Positions 16,295 through 24,210 of a stretch of DNA of 64,000 bases are shown here, one piece after another. The notes below the pieces were generated by a model. The model did not search any database. It had not been told where the DNA came from and saw nothing but the letters and a program-made list of their open reading frames with translations. The position numbers were made by a program, and so were the translations under genes. Position 1 is the first letter of the stretch, and each line of letters starts with the position of its first letter. This stretch comes from Cystobacter ferrugineus (GTDB taxonomy: Bacteria; Myxococcota; Myxococcia; Myxococcales; Myxococcaceae): contig NZ_MPIN01000001.1 of NCBI RefSeq assembly GCF_001887355.1, forward strand, positions 783,932-847,931, given 5' to 3'.

Positions 16295-17281
16295 ATGGAG
16301 CGCGTCACCGTCCGTCCCCCCCCTCAACGTCTCTGGCTGCACCTGCTGCTCTTCGTGCTCACGGTGGGGACGACGACGTTCACCTTCGATCGGGCCTTTC
16401 CCACGGGCCCCCTGCCGGACGCCGCGCGGCTCGCGCACGCGCTCACCTTCAGCGCCGCGCTGTTGTCCATCCTCGGCGCGCACGAGATGGGGCACTACGT
16501 GCTGGCGCGGCTGCATGGGGTGGACGTGTCGCTGCCCTACTTCATCCCGCTGCCCTACCTGGGCGTGGGCACGTTGGGCGCCGTCATCCGCATCCGCGCC
16601 CCCATCCCCACCCGCAACGCGCTGGTGGATATCGGCGCGGCCGGGCCACTCGCCGGACTGGCCGTGGCGCTCCCCCTGCTCGTCTGGGGCCTGGCCCACT
16701 CCGAGTGGATCGACGCCCCCCCGGTGACCGATACCGACTTCCCCGGCTCCACCTCGCTGTGGAGCCTGGGGCGCCTGGCCGTGGAGTGGGCCGGGGTGCA
16801 GCTGTCGCTCCTGCCCGCCCCACCCGAGGAGCCCTTCTTCGGCCACCAGGCCATCATCTTCAGTGACAGCCTGCTCATGCGCGGCCTCAAGGCGCTGGTG
16901 CTCGGGCCCCTGCCGCCCGGCCGGGACATCCAGGAGCACCCGGTGGTCATCGCCGGCTGGTTCGGCCTGCTGGTGACGGTGCTCAACCTCATGCCCGTGG
17001 GCCAGTTCGACGGCGGACACATGGCCTATGCCCTCTGGGGCCGGCGTGCCCGGTGGGTGGGCAAGGCCATGGCGCTGGTGCTTCTTTTCCTCACCCTCTT
17101 CTACACCGTCACCTGGGCGGTCTGGCTCCTGGTCGCCACGAAGCTGGTGGGCTTTGGTCATCCCGAGCTCACCCACCCCGCCGAGCCTTTGAGCTTCGGG
17201 AGAAAGCTGGTGTGCGCGCTATGCTTCCTCGCGTTGGCGGGGTGTGCCATGCCCGTGCCTATCCGGATGGTGATCTGGTGA
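16295..17281 (+). CDS. Site-2 protease family (M50) intramembrane metalloprotease
   Basis: A 328-residue polytopic zinc protease that would cut transmembrane substrates within the inner membrane. The metal-binding HEMGH is at residues 63-67 and the third-ligand motif NLMPVGQFDGGH lies near residue 230. A PALP-like turn follows the first motif (VDVSLPYFIPLPYLGVGTLGA). Six or so hydrophobic segments are present. The ATG at 16295 was chosen over an in-frame ATG 48 bp upstream because the protein then begins just ahead of the first helix. Its TGA overlaps the GTG of the zinc-ribbon gene, so the two are translationally coupled. The likely role is regulated proteolysis in signalling. Confidence 0.88.
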   Translation: MERVTVRPPPQRLWLHLLLFVLTVGTTTFTFDRAFPTGPLPDAARLAHALTFSAALLSILGAHEMGHYVLARLHGVDVSLPYFIPLPYLGVGTLGAVIRIRAPIPTRNALVDIGAAGPLAGLAVALPLLVWGLAHSEWIDAPPVTDTDFPGSTSLWSLGRLAVEWAGVQLSLLPAPPEEPFFGHQAIIFSDSLLMRGLKALVLGPLPPGRDIQEHPVVIAGWFGLLVTVLNLMPVGQFDGGHMAYALWGRRARWVGKAMALVLLFLTLFYTVTWAVWLLVATKLVGFGHPELTHPAEPLSFGRKLVCALCFLALAGCAMPVPIRMVIW

Positions 17282-18471
17282 AGTACTTCTGTGAGGCGTG
17301 TGAGCGGCTCGTTCCCCCGGCGGCGTTCCGGGTGGAAGACGGTTTGCTCGTGCTCAAGTGCTCGCGCTGCAAGGTGGAGATGCGCGGTGTCATCGAGCAG
17401 GACGAGGGCGCTGCCCCGGCACCGGCCGCCAGGAAGCCGGAGAAGTCGGACGGGGGCGGGCCCATCATCGCGCTCGGACAGGACGACGCCGAGCCGGATC
17501 CCATCGAGAACGAGCCCACCCGGCGCATGGCGGTACCCGCGGAGCTGCTGCAGGCCATCGAGGAGGAGGCCCGGGAGAACCGCCGCAAGAAGGAGAAGGA
17601 GAAGGGCTCCTCCAAGGACAAGGAGCGCGCGAAGGACAAGGCGCCGGTGGTGGAGCCCACGCAGGACAAGGCGCCCGAGCCCGTGAAGCCGCCCGAGCCC
17701 GTGAAGGTGGCCGAGTTCGTCAAGGCTCCCGCGAAGTCGTCCGAGTCCGGGGCCTCCAAGGACAAGGACAAGGCCTCCCGTCCGGCGTCCGATTCGAACC
17801 TGACGGTGCTGCGCTTGTCGGACGTCCAGCAGCCGCGCACGCGCACGCCGTCCGAGTCTCCGTCCGTGTCCTCCACCGAGCCACCGCCGTCCCCGGCGGC
17901 TCCGCCCCCGGCGGCGGGCGCGCGGGCCTCGAGCACCTCGCTGCGCGTGGTGCGCGACACCGGCTCCATGCCCTCGGTGGGCGCGGGCTCCTCGTCGCCG
18001 GAGGACGCCTTCATGCCACCGGCGGGCTTCTGTCCCAAGTGCATCGGGACGCGCAAGGAGGGCTCGGTGGTGTGTCCCTTCTGCGGACTCGACTTCGCGC
18101 GCTTCCGGCAGGACGACTTCCGCCCCTCGCCCGCCGTGTCCTCCACGTGGCTGGGCGTGCTGGAGCTGTGGGACAGCAAGAGCGCCCATGACAAGGTGCT
18201 CGCGCTGGCGTCGGAGCGCGGGGAACTGCCGGCGCTCGGCCGGCTCTACCGCATCCGTCTGGCGCGCCAGCCCGAGGACGCCATGGCGCTGCGCGGGCGC
18301 GAGGAGGTGCTGCGGCTGGCCTCGGCTGGCTCGGTCTTCCTGGCCACGCCGCCGCCGGACAAGGGCACGAAGTTCCGCATGGCCGCGCTGGGCATGTTCT
18401 TCTTCTTGCTGCTGATCCTCCTGGTGGCCATGGGCATACGCGTGTGGAAGCTCACCGTCGGGGCGCCGTAA
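17278..18471 (+). CDS. Zinc-ribbon protein with C-terminal membrane anchor
   Basis: 397 residues. The N-terminal zinc ribbon has FCEACERL and LKCSRCKV (two CxxC knuckles within the first 35 residues). A long disordered Lys/Glu/Pro/Ser-rich region covers residues 50-240. A second zinc ribbon reads FCPKCIGTR and VCPFCGLDF, a short helical domain follows, and one hydrophobic segment (MFFFLLLILLVAMGIRVW) ends the protein. The start is GTG at 17278, which overlaps the protease stop as GTGA; this places the first Cys at residue 5. The tail anchor and the coupling to a site-2 protease make it a candidate protease substrate or partner. The function is otherwise unknown. Confidence 0.8.
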   Translation: MKYFCEACERLVPPAAFRVEDGLLVLKCSRCKVEMRGVIEQDEGAAPAPAARKPEKSDGGGPIIALGQDDAEPDPIENEPTRRMAVPAELLQAIEEEARENRRKKEKEKGSSKDKERAKDKAPVVEPTQDKAPEPVKPPEPVKVAEFVKAPAKSSESGASKDKDKASRPASDSNLTVLRLSDVQQPRTRTPSESPSVSSTEPPPSPAAPPPAAGARASSTSLRVVRDTGSMPSVGAGSSSPEDAFMPPAGFCPKCIGTRKEGSVVCPFCGLDFARFRQDDFRPSPAVSSTWLGVLELWDSKSAHDKVLALASERGELPALGRLYRIRLARQPEDAMALRGREEVLRLASAGSVFLATPPPDKGTKFRMAALGMFFFLLLILLVAMGIRVWKLTVGAP

Positions 18472-18476
18472 ACCCG

Positions 18477-19769
18477 GTGCGCGACGCCTACGCCATCGAT
18501 CTGTCGTGGCTGCTGCGCCTGCGCTGGGGCGCCATCATCGGCCAGGTGGCGCTCGTGCTGGGGGTGCACTTCGGCCTGGGCCTGCCCCAGCGGCTCGTGC
18601 CCCTGTTCGCCACCATCGCCGTGGCGGTGGCGAGCAACGCGGCCCTGGCCCTCTGGGAGCGGCGGCGCGAGCGCGTCCCCCCCGAGGTGGTGCCCGCGGC
18701 GGTGATGGCCCTGGACGTGGTGCTGCTCACGGTGTTGATGGCGCTCAGCGGCGGCGCCTTCAACCCCTTCAGCGCGATGTACCTCGTGCACATCGCGCTC
18801 TCGGCGGTGGTGCTGCGCGCCGGGTGGACCTGGGCGCTCACCGCCCTGGCCATCATCTGCTTCGGCGTGCTCTTCGTGGACACGCCCCATCACCACATCC
18901 ACGACATGCGCATGCACCTGGAGGGCATGTGGGCGGCGTTCGCGCTGGCCGCGGCCTTCATCGTCTACTTCGTGCAGCGGGTGAGGCGGGCGCTGTCGGC
19001 GCGCGAGGCGGAGCTGGTGGCGGCGCGCGCGGCCTCGGCGCGTCACGACAAGCTCACCGCCCTGGCCACGCTCGCGGCGGGTGCCGCGCATGAGCTGTCC
19101 ACGCCCCTGTCCACCATCGCCGTGGTGGCGCGCGAGTTGGAGCGCCACCTGCCTCGCTCCCCCGAGGCGGCCGGCTCGCTCGAGGACGTCCAGCTCATCC
19201 GCGCCCAGGTGGCGCGCTGCCGCGACATCCTCGCGCAGATGGCCGCCGACGCGGGCGCCAGCCAGGGCGAGGCACTGGGCTCGCGCGCGCCCGCGTCCCT
19301 GGTGGAGGAGGCCCTCGGAGGGTTGCCCGGCAGCGAGCGGGTGCGCGTGGAGATGGAGGAGCGCGCCCGGCACGAGCGCACGCTCGTTCCCGCGCAGACC
19401 TTCGTCCGGGCGCTGCGCGGCGTGGTGAAGAACGCCCTGCAGGCCTCACCGCCGGAGGCGCCCGTGCACCTGCGCCTGACGTCCGGGCCGGAGGCGTGGC
19501 GGCTGTCGGTGGAGGACTCGGGCGCGGGCATGCCGCCCGAGGTGCTCGCGCGCGCCGGGGAGCCCTTCTTCACCACCAAGGCGCCTGGCGAGGGCATGGG
19601 GCTCGGGCTCTTCCTCACGCGCGCCATGCTGGATGGGCTGGGGGGACAGCTCTCGCTCCAGTCCACCCCGGGCCAGGGCACGCGCGTGGTGATGACCTGG
19701 CCCGTGGCCGGGGTGCGACAATCCGCCGCGTTGTCTCCAGGAGCCTCCTGGAAGCAAGTGGCTCCATGA
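18477..19769 (+). CDS. regB: RegB/PrrB-like redox-sensing histidine kinase
   Basis: A 430-residue membrane sensor kinase. Six hydrophobic helices fill residues 10-165 and include GGAFNPF at residues 92-98, the GGxxNPF quinone-binding signature of RegB/PrrB kinases. The phospho-acceptor His205 is in AAHELSTPLSTIA. Cys248 in VARCRDIL lies 43 residues later, at the position of the redox-active Cys of RegB. The HATPase domain ends with GMGLGLFLTRAMLDG. GTG at 18477 is chosen as start, five bases after the upstream stop; a GTG at 18444 is an alternative. It overlaps the RegA-like regulator by 4 bp. By analogy it responds to the quinone pool or oxygen. Confidence 0.85.
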   Translation: MRDAYAIDLSWLLRLRWGAIIGQVALVLGVHFGLGLPQRLVPLFATIAVAVASNAALALWERRRERVPPEVVPAAVMALDVVLLTVLMALSGGAFNPFSAMYLVHIALSAVVLRAGWTWALTALAIICFGVLFVDTPHHHIHDMRMHLEGMWAAFALAAAFIVYFVQRVRRALSAREAELVAARAASARHDKLTALATLAAGAAHELSTPLSTIAVVARELERHLPRSPEAAGSLEDVQLIRAQVARCRDILAQMAADAGASQGEALGSRAPASLVEEALGGLPGSERVRVEMEERARHERTLVPAQTFVRALRGVVKNALQASPPEAPVHLRLTSGPEAWRLSVEDSGAGMPPEVLARAGEPFFTTKAPGEGMGLGLFLTRAMLDGLGGQLSLQSTPGQGTRVVMTWPVAGVRQSAALSPGASWKQVAP

Positions 19770-20326
19770 CGAGTCCCAACCCCAACCTGTCTTCCGCTCC
19801 CACGTTGTTGCTCGTGGACGACGAGGCGGTGTTCCGCGAGCGTCTGGCCCGCGCCTTCCGCGAGCGTGGCTTCGAGGTGGGCACCGCCGGCTCCTACGAG
19901 GAGGCGCTCGCCCTGGCCTCGCGCGAGTCGCCCGAGGTGGCGGTGGTGGACCTGCGCATGCCCGGCCGCGGCGGCCTGGAGCTCGTGCGCGCCCTGCACG
20001 CGCTGGACAGCTCCACCCGCATCATCGTCCTCACCGGCTACGGCAGCATCGCCACCGCGGTGGAGGCGGTGAAGCTCGGCGCCTTCAACTACCTGCCCAA
20101 GCCCGCGGACGTGGATGATCTGCTGCTGGCCTTCTCGCGCGGCCCGGGAGAGGCCACCCACGTGACGGAGGACTTCCAGCCTCCCTCGCTCGCTCGCGCC
20201 GAGTGGGAGCACATCCAACGCGTGCTCTCCGACTGTGGGGGCAACATCTCCGAGGCGGCGCGGCGGCTGGGCCTGCACCGGCGCTCGCTGCAACGCAAGT
20301 TGCAGAAATACCCGCCCGCCCAATAG
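19766..20326 (+). CDS. regA: RegA/PrrA/ActR-like response regulator
   Basis: A 186-residue two-domain regulator. The receiver domain occupies residues 12-125, with acidic pocket LLVDDEA, phospho-acceptor Asp in VVDLRMPG, and KPAD near its end. After a short proline-containing linker comes a Fis-type helix-turn-helix (GGNISEAARRLGLHRRSLQR), the arrangement and spacing of RegA/ActR regulators. The ATG at 19766 overlaps the kinase TGA as ATGA. With the upstream kinase it should form a global redox-responsive pair controlling respiration or other energy genes. The targets are not visible in this window. Confidence 0.87.
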   Translation: MTSPNPNLSSAPTLLLVDDEAVFRERLARAFRERGFEVGTAGSYEEALALASRESPEVAVVDLRMPGRGGLELVRALHALDSSTRIIVLTGYGSIATAVEAVKLGAFNYLPKPADVDDLLLAFSRGPGEATHVTEDFQPPSLARAEWEHIQRVLSDCGGNISEAARRLGLHRRSLQRKLQKYPPAQ

Positions 20327-20345
20327 GAGAGCGGAGGGCTTCGTC

Positions 20346-20900
20346 TCAGGCCCGGGCGAGCTCGGCCTCGATGGCCTGGAGCAGCGCGGGGTCATCCGGA
20401 GTCGTGTCCGGAGAGAAGCGCGCCACCACGTCGCCCTGGCGGTTGATGAGGAACTTCTCGAAGTTCCAGAGGATGTCGTTGCTCTTCTGCTGCTTCATGC
20501 CGTGCTTCTCCAGCCGGGCGCGCATGGAGCTGTTGGTGGGGAAGCGCGCCTCGGGGATCGTCTCCGTCAGGTGTTGGTAGAGCGGGTGCTGGCCCTCGCC
20601 CTTGACGACGATCTTCGAGAACATGGGGAAGTCGATTCCGAACTTGGAGCGGCAGAACTCCTGGATCTCCGCGTTGGTGCCCGGCTCCTGGGCGCCGAAC
20701 TCATTGGCGGGAAAGCCCATCACCACCAGCCCCCGGGCCTGGTAGTTCTTGTGGAGCTTCTCCAGGCCGTCGTACTGGGGCGTCAGGCCGCACTGCGAGG
20801 CCACGTTGACCACCAGGAGCACCTTGCCCTTGAAGGCGGACAGCGAGGTGTCGGTTCCGTCGATGCGCTTGAGCGGCAGGTTCGCGATCTTCTCGTTCAT
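20346..20900 (-). CDS. Glutathione peroxidase family protein
   Basis: A 184-residue thioredoxin-fold peroxidase that reduces hydroperoxides with glutathione or thioredoxin. The catalytic motif NVASQCGLTPQYDGL contains a Cys rather than selenocysteine; GFPANEFGAQEPG supplies the catalytic Gln-equivalent region and ILWNFEKFLI the Trp/Asn motif. The start was set at the ATG 20900 because it gives the usual family length; the 20 extra upstream residues look non-coding. It lies 60 bp after the aldolase-like gene on the same strand and may be read from the ureide operon, which is sensible because urate oxidation makes hydrogen peroxide, but it could have its own promoter. Confidence 0.92.
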   Translation of the reverse strand: MNEKIANLPLKRIDGTDTSLSAFKGKVLLVVNVASQCGLTPQYDGLEKLHKNYQARGLVVMGFPANEFGAQEPGTNAEIQEFCRSKFGIDFPMFSKIVVKGEGQHPLYQHLTETIPEARFPTNSSMRARLEKHGMKQQKSNDILWNFEKFLINRQGDVVARFSPDTTPDDPALLQAIEAELARA

Positions 20901-20960
20901 GGAGGTTCTTCCCTTGGGTGAGAGGGTGCTTCGGGCTGTGATTTCGACAGGGGATGCCAC

Positions 20961-22307
20961 TTACTCGGGAGGACGGCGGCCCTGGAGGATGTGCAGGAAC
21001 GAACGGCCGCGCAGCTCCTCCAACGTCAGGCCCGTGGCGCGCGCTTCCTCCTCGGTGACGGCGCCGCAGGCCAGGCCGCGCAGGAAGGAGTTGAGCAGCC
21101 CCTGGCCCGTGGCCGCGTCGTCGAACACCTCGCCCAGCCGCGTGGCCCGGGCCGCCTGCTCCACGAAGGACTTGAGCCGGCGCGAGGCCACGTCCAGTCC
21201 CTCCAGGAAGAAGGCATACACGGCCGCGTAGCGCACCGGGAGCTGGGCCGGGTGCAAGTCCCACCCCTGGTAGAAGCCGCGCTCCAGCGCGTGGCGCGTG
21301 TTCGTGTACATCCGCCGCCATGCGCGGTGCACCACCTGGCGGTTCTCCTCGCGCTGGGCCTCGGTGAGCGGTTGGGCTCCCGGCTTGTGGGGCGCCACCG
21401 GCAGCACGTTCGTCGGGCCATCCGAGAGCGCCACGTCACTGCCCGCGAGCGACACCTGCATCACGTTCCGGGCGAAGTCGCACGCCGGGTGCAGCAGGTC
21501 CTGCTGCGCCGCGGTGATGTGGAGCGAGGCCGTGTAGTCATACGGCCCGAGGTGTGCCGCCACGCAGCGAGCATGCGCCGCCTCCACGAGCGCGGGGAGC
21601 GCGAGGCGTCCGTCCGGCGTGTAGAGCGCCCGGGGCGTCTCCACCATCAACTCCAGCTTCAGCACTCCGGGCTCCAGGCCGTGGTCCGTCTCCAGCAGCT
21701 CCAGCATGCGCACGAGCGCCGTCACCTCCTGGGTGAGGGAGACCTTGGGCAGGGTGACGACGAAACCCGGCGGGATCCGTCCCCCCGTGCGCTCCAGGAG
21801 CGTGCTGAAGAAGAGCCCGAGCGTGCGAGCGCTCCGGTCGAAGAGCTCCTCGGTCAGCGCCTTGACGCGGATGCCGAGGAAGGGCGGCAGGGAGCCCTCC
21901 GCGAGGCCCCGGGCCACCTCGGTGGCGGCGGTGAGGGCATGCCCATCCTCCTCCTCGTCCGAGCGGTGTCCATAGCCGTCCTCGAAGTCGATGCGGAAGT
22001 CCTCCACCGGCTCGCGCTCGAGCTTGGCGAGCACGCGCGCGTGGACCCGCTCGGCGAGCGCCTCGTCCAGACCGAGGCACGCGGCGAGCGCGCGGCCATC
22101 CGGCGCGTACTCGCGCAGCGCGCTCACGGCCGTGCGTCCCATCTTCTGGGGCGTCTGCGCGGTGAAGAGGTGGGCGCCGCCGTACATCGTGTGTACGGGC
22201 TGCCGGCGCGGGGAGGCTTCCGGGTGGTGGCGCGCGTACGCCAGGTGGGCGTGGGCCAGCGCCGCGCGGGTGATGGCGAGTCGCTCGGAGGAGAGGGGAG
22301 AGCTCAT
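20961..22307 (-). CDS. HpcH/HpaI-CitE-like aldolase family protein (DUF6986 type)
   Basis: A 448-residue protein with a TIM-barrel signature of the HpcH/HpaI aldolase, CitE and malate-synthase-like superfamily: DFRIDFEDGYGHR (acidic metal site), FVVTLPKVS, LKLELMVETPRALY (strand with metal-binding Glu) and HLGPYDYTASLHI. It closes an operon of ureide-degradation genes, 9 bp after uraH. Ureide breakdown yields glyoxylate, so an aldol or Claisen condensation on glyoxylate (malate-synthase-like) is an attractive role. That role is inferred from context. The start ATG at 22307 has GGGGAG upstream. Confidence 0.7.
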   Translation of the reverse strand: MSSPLSSERLAITRAALAHAHLAYARHHPEASPRRQPVHTMYGGAHLFTAQTPQKMGRTAVSALREYAPDGRALAACLGLDEALAERVHARVLAKLEREPVEDFRIDFEDGYGHRSDEEEDGHALTAATEVARGLAEGSLPPFLGIRVKALTEELFDRSARTLGLFFSTLLERTGGRIPPGFVVTLPKVSLTQEVTALVRMLELLETDHGLEPGVLKLELMVETPRALYTPDGRLALPALVEAAHARCVAAHLGPYDYTASLHITAAQQDLLHPACDFARNVMQVSLAGSDVALSDGPTNVLPVAPHKPGAQPLTEAQREENRQVVHRAWRRMYTNTRHALERGFYQGWDLHPAQLPVRYAAVYAFFLEGLDVASRRLKSFVEQAARATRLGEVFDDAATGQGLLNSFLRGLACGAVTEEEARATGLTLEELRGRSFLHILQGRRPPE

Positions 22308-22316
22308 GGCGAGAGG

Positions 22317-22658
22317 TCAGCTCCCCCGGTAGGTGGAGTAGCCGAAGGGGCTGAGCAGCAGGGGGACGTGGTAGTGCTCCTCGGGCGCGGTGAGCTCGAA
22401 GACCACGGAGACATACGGATAGAAGCCGCGCAGGGCGTGGGCCCGGAAGTACTCGCCGGTGTGGAACGTCATCCGGTAGACGCCGGGCTCCAGCCGGGTG
22501 CCGGTGGGCAGGAAGTCGCGCACGCGGCCATCGGCGTTGGTGGTGCCCCGGGTCAGCTCGCGCCAGCCCTCGGCGGACTGGAACTCCAGGGTGATGGGGA
22601 CGCCCGCCGCCGGGCGGCCCGACTGCGTGTCGAGGACGTGGGTGGACAGGGTGCTCAT
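22317..22658 (-). CDS. uraH: 5-hydroxyisourate hydrolase (transthyretin-like)
   Basis: A 113-residue enzyme that opens 5-hydroxyisourate to OHCU, the second step after urate oxidation. It has the N-terminal LSTHVLDTQSGRPAAGVPI (catalytic His), central strands with FHTGEYFRA and FYPYVSVVF, HYHVPLLLSPF with another catalytic His, and the diagnostic C-terminal YRGS. Length and motifs are standard for the family. The ATG at 22658 overlaps the uraD stop (ATGA), so the two successive enzymes of the pathway are translationally coupled. Confidence 0.95.
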   Translation of the reverse strand: MSTLSTHVLDTQSGRPAAGVPITLEFQSAEGWRELTRGTTNADGRVRDFLPTGTRLEPGVYRMTFHTGEYFRAHALRGFYPYVSVVFELTAPEEHYHVPLLLSPFGYSTYRGS

Positions 22659-23167
22659 GGGGACGAGAGAAGCTTCTCCAAGCGGATGCGGGTGATTTTT
22701 CCCTGCTCTCCGGCCGCGACCCGCAGCTCCTGGTCCGGCGGGTTGTTCATGCGCTCGCGCAACAGGCCGAGCATCTCGCGGGCGCTCTTGCCCGTGGCGC
22801 ACACGAGGAAGATGAAACCGAAGCGCGCCTCGTAGTCGCGGTTGCCGTCGGCGAGCGCTTGAATCACGTCCTCGCCCGCGTCCCGCATGCCCTGCTGCTC
22901 CTGCTCGCTCCATGCGCCGGTGGCCTTGAACTTCTCGCGCAGCCGCGACACGTCGCCGATGCGCGGGTGGTGCGTCATGGCCTCGCGCCAGTCCTCGGGC
23001 CCCGTCTGGGCCCAGAGCGCCTCGGCGCGCTCGTACAGCGCGGCCTCGCTCGGGAAGGGCCGCGCCCGGGTCATCGCCTCGGCCCAGCGCGTCGAGCCGC
23101 AGCAGCGCGAGAACTCCGTCCGGGCCTCCTCGGGGGACAGCCCGTTGAGCCACGCGAGCCGGCTCAC
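22655..23167 (-). CDS. uraD: OHCU decarboxylase
   Basis: A 170-residue all-helical enzyme that decarboxylates 2-oxo-4-hydroxy-4-carboxy-5-ureidoimidazoline to S-allantoin. Diagnostic features are FSRCCGSTRWAEAM near residue 20, the catalytic MTHHPRIGD, and FGFIFLVCATGKSAREML. Both the upstream (allantoicase) and downstream (uraH) junctions are 4-bp ATGA overlaps. Together with uraH it shows that the cell makes S-allantoin from urate enzymatically, although no classical uricase gene is present in the cluster. Confidence 0.95.
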   Translation of the reverse strand: MSRLAWLNGLSPEEARTEFSRCCGSTRWAEAMTRARPFPSEAALYERAEALWAQTGPEDWREAMTHHPRIGDVSRLREKFKATGAWSEQEQQGMRDAGEDVIQALADGNRDYEARFGFIFLVCATGKSAREMLGLLRERMNNPPDQELRVAAGEQGKITRIRLEKLLSSP

Positions 23168-24180
23168 GCCGCCCGTCCGTGCACCCGGAGCCGGCTGATG
23201 CCTCCGTCCGGGAAGATGTTGAGCCGCACGTGGGTGAAGGGGCCCTTCTCGCGCAGCTCCTGCTCGTAGAAGTGGCGGTGGCTCGCCTGGAGCCTGGTGC
23301 GCGGGAGGATCTCCTGCCAGGAGATGTCCTTGGCGTTGGCGAAGTCGAGGATGTCCTCCTTGAGGAAGCAGCCCTCCAGCGAGCAGGTGTCGGGGTAGTT
23401 GCCCTTGAAGTGGTTGGTGTCCACCTCCACGCGCTGCACGGTGCCGGCGGTGGCGAGCTTCACGACGATCCAGTCGAAGCCCGGCACGCGCTTGCGGCGC
23501 GTCTCCCAGCCATCACCCATGGTGGCCGCGCGGCCGGGGAGGATGAGGTTGTCCTTGGGGCCGAAGAAGGCGTCGTTGCAGGTGACGACGATGCCGCCGT
23601 TCTCCGCCGCGGCCAGGTCCACCAGCTCGCCGCCGCGCAGCTTCTCCAGGTCCGGCCGCACCACGCCGTGCACGCGGAAGCGCGCCACGCCGCCGTCCGG
23701 GAAGATGTTCAGGCGCACGTGCGTCCAGCGCGCCTCGCTCGCCACGGGGAGGTAGTTCTGCGTGCCGCCCACGAGCCTCGTCCTCGGGACGATGGGCGTC
23801 CACGCGGCGTCCACGAGCGACTCGGGCGTGGCCTCACCGCGCACCTCGAGCGCATCCACCGAGGCGTACTCGGGGAAGTTGCCGACGAAGTGGTTGGTGT
23901 CCACGTTCACGCCGCGGATGGTGCCGGGCAGGCCGAGCTGGAGGATGCAGAAGTCATGGCCCGGCACGCGCTTGCGGCGCGTCTCCCAGCCGTCCATCCA
24001 CTTGCCGAACTCGGTGTACTTGTCGGGGATGAAGACGCCGCGCCCCGGCTTGAGCAGGTTCTCCTTGGGGGCGAAGAACTCGTCGTTGGCGTAGAGGGCG
24101 CGGCCGCCAACCTTCTCGGCGGCCAGATCGATGAGCTCGGCGAAGGCGACGCGCACCTTGCCTTCCTCGGGTGTCTGCAT
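23164..24180 (-). CDS. alc: Allantoicase
   Basis: A 338-residue enzyme that hydrolyses allantoate to ureidoglycolate and urea. It consists of two tandem allantoicase repeats, each a jelly-roll. Both contain DGWETRRKRVPG, VDTNHFVGNFPE or VDTNHFKGNYPD, and HVRLNIFPDGG, which identifies the family unambiguously. The ATG at 24180 is preceded by GGAGAAG. It lies 30 bp after allantoinase and overlaps uraD by 4 bp. Ureidoglycolate lyase is not recognisable in the window, so further processing depends on a gene elsewhere or on spontaneous breakdown to glyoxylate. Confidence 0.95.
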   Translation of the reverse strand: MQTPEEGKVRVAFAELIDLAAEKVGGRALYANDEFFAPKENLLKPGRGVFIPDKYTEFGKWMDGWETRRKRVPGHDFCILQLGLPGTIRGVNVDTNHFVGNFPEYASVDALEVRGEATPESLVDAAWTPIVPRTRLVGGTQNYLPVASEARWTHVRLNIFPDGGVARFRVHGVVRPDLEKLRGGELVDLAAAENGGIVVTCNDAFFGPKDNLILPGRAATMGDGWETRRKRVPGFDWIVVKLATAGTVQRVEVDTNHFKGNYPDTCSLEGCFLKEDILDFANAKDISWQEILPRTRLQASHRHFYEQELREKGPFTHVRLNIFPDGGISRLRVHGRAA

Positions 24181-24210
24181 GGTGGGGCTTCTCCTCGGAG
24201 GGGGGCTACC

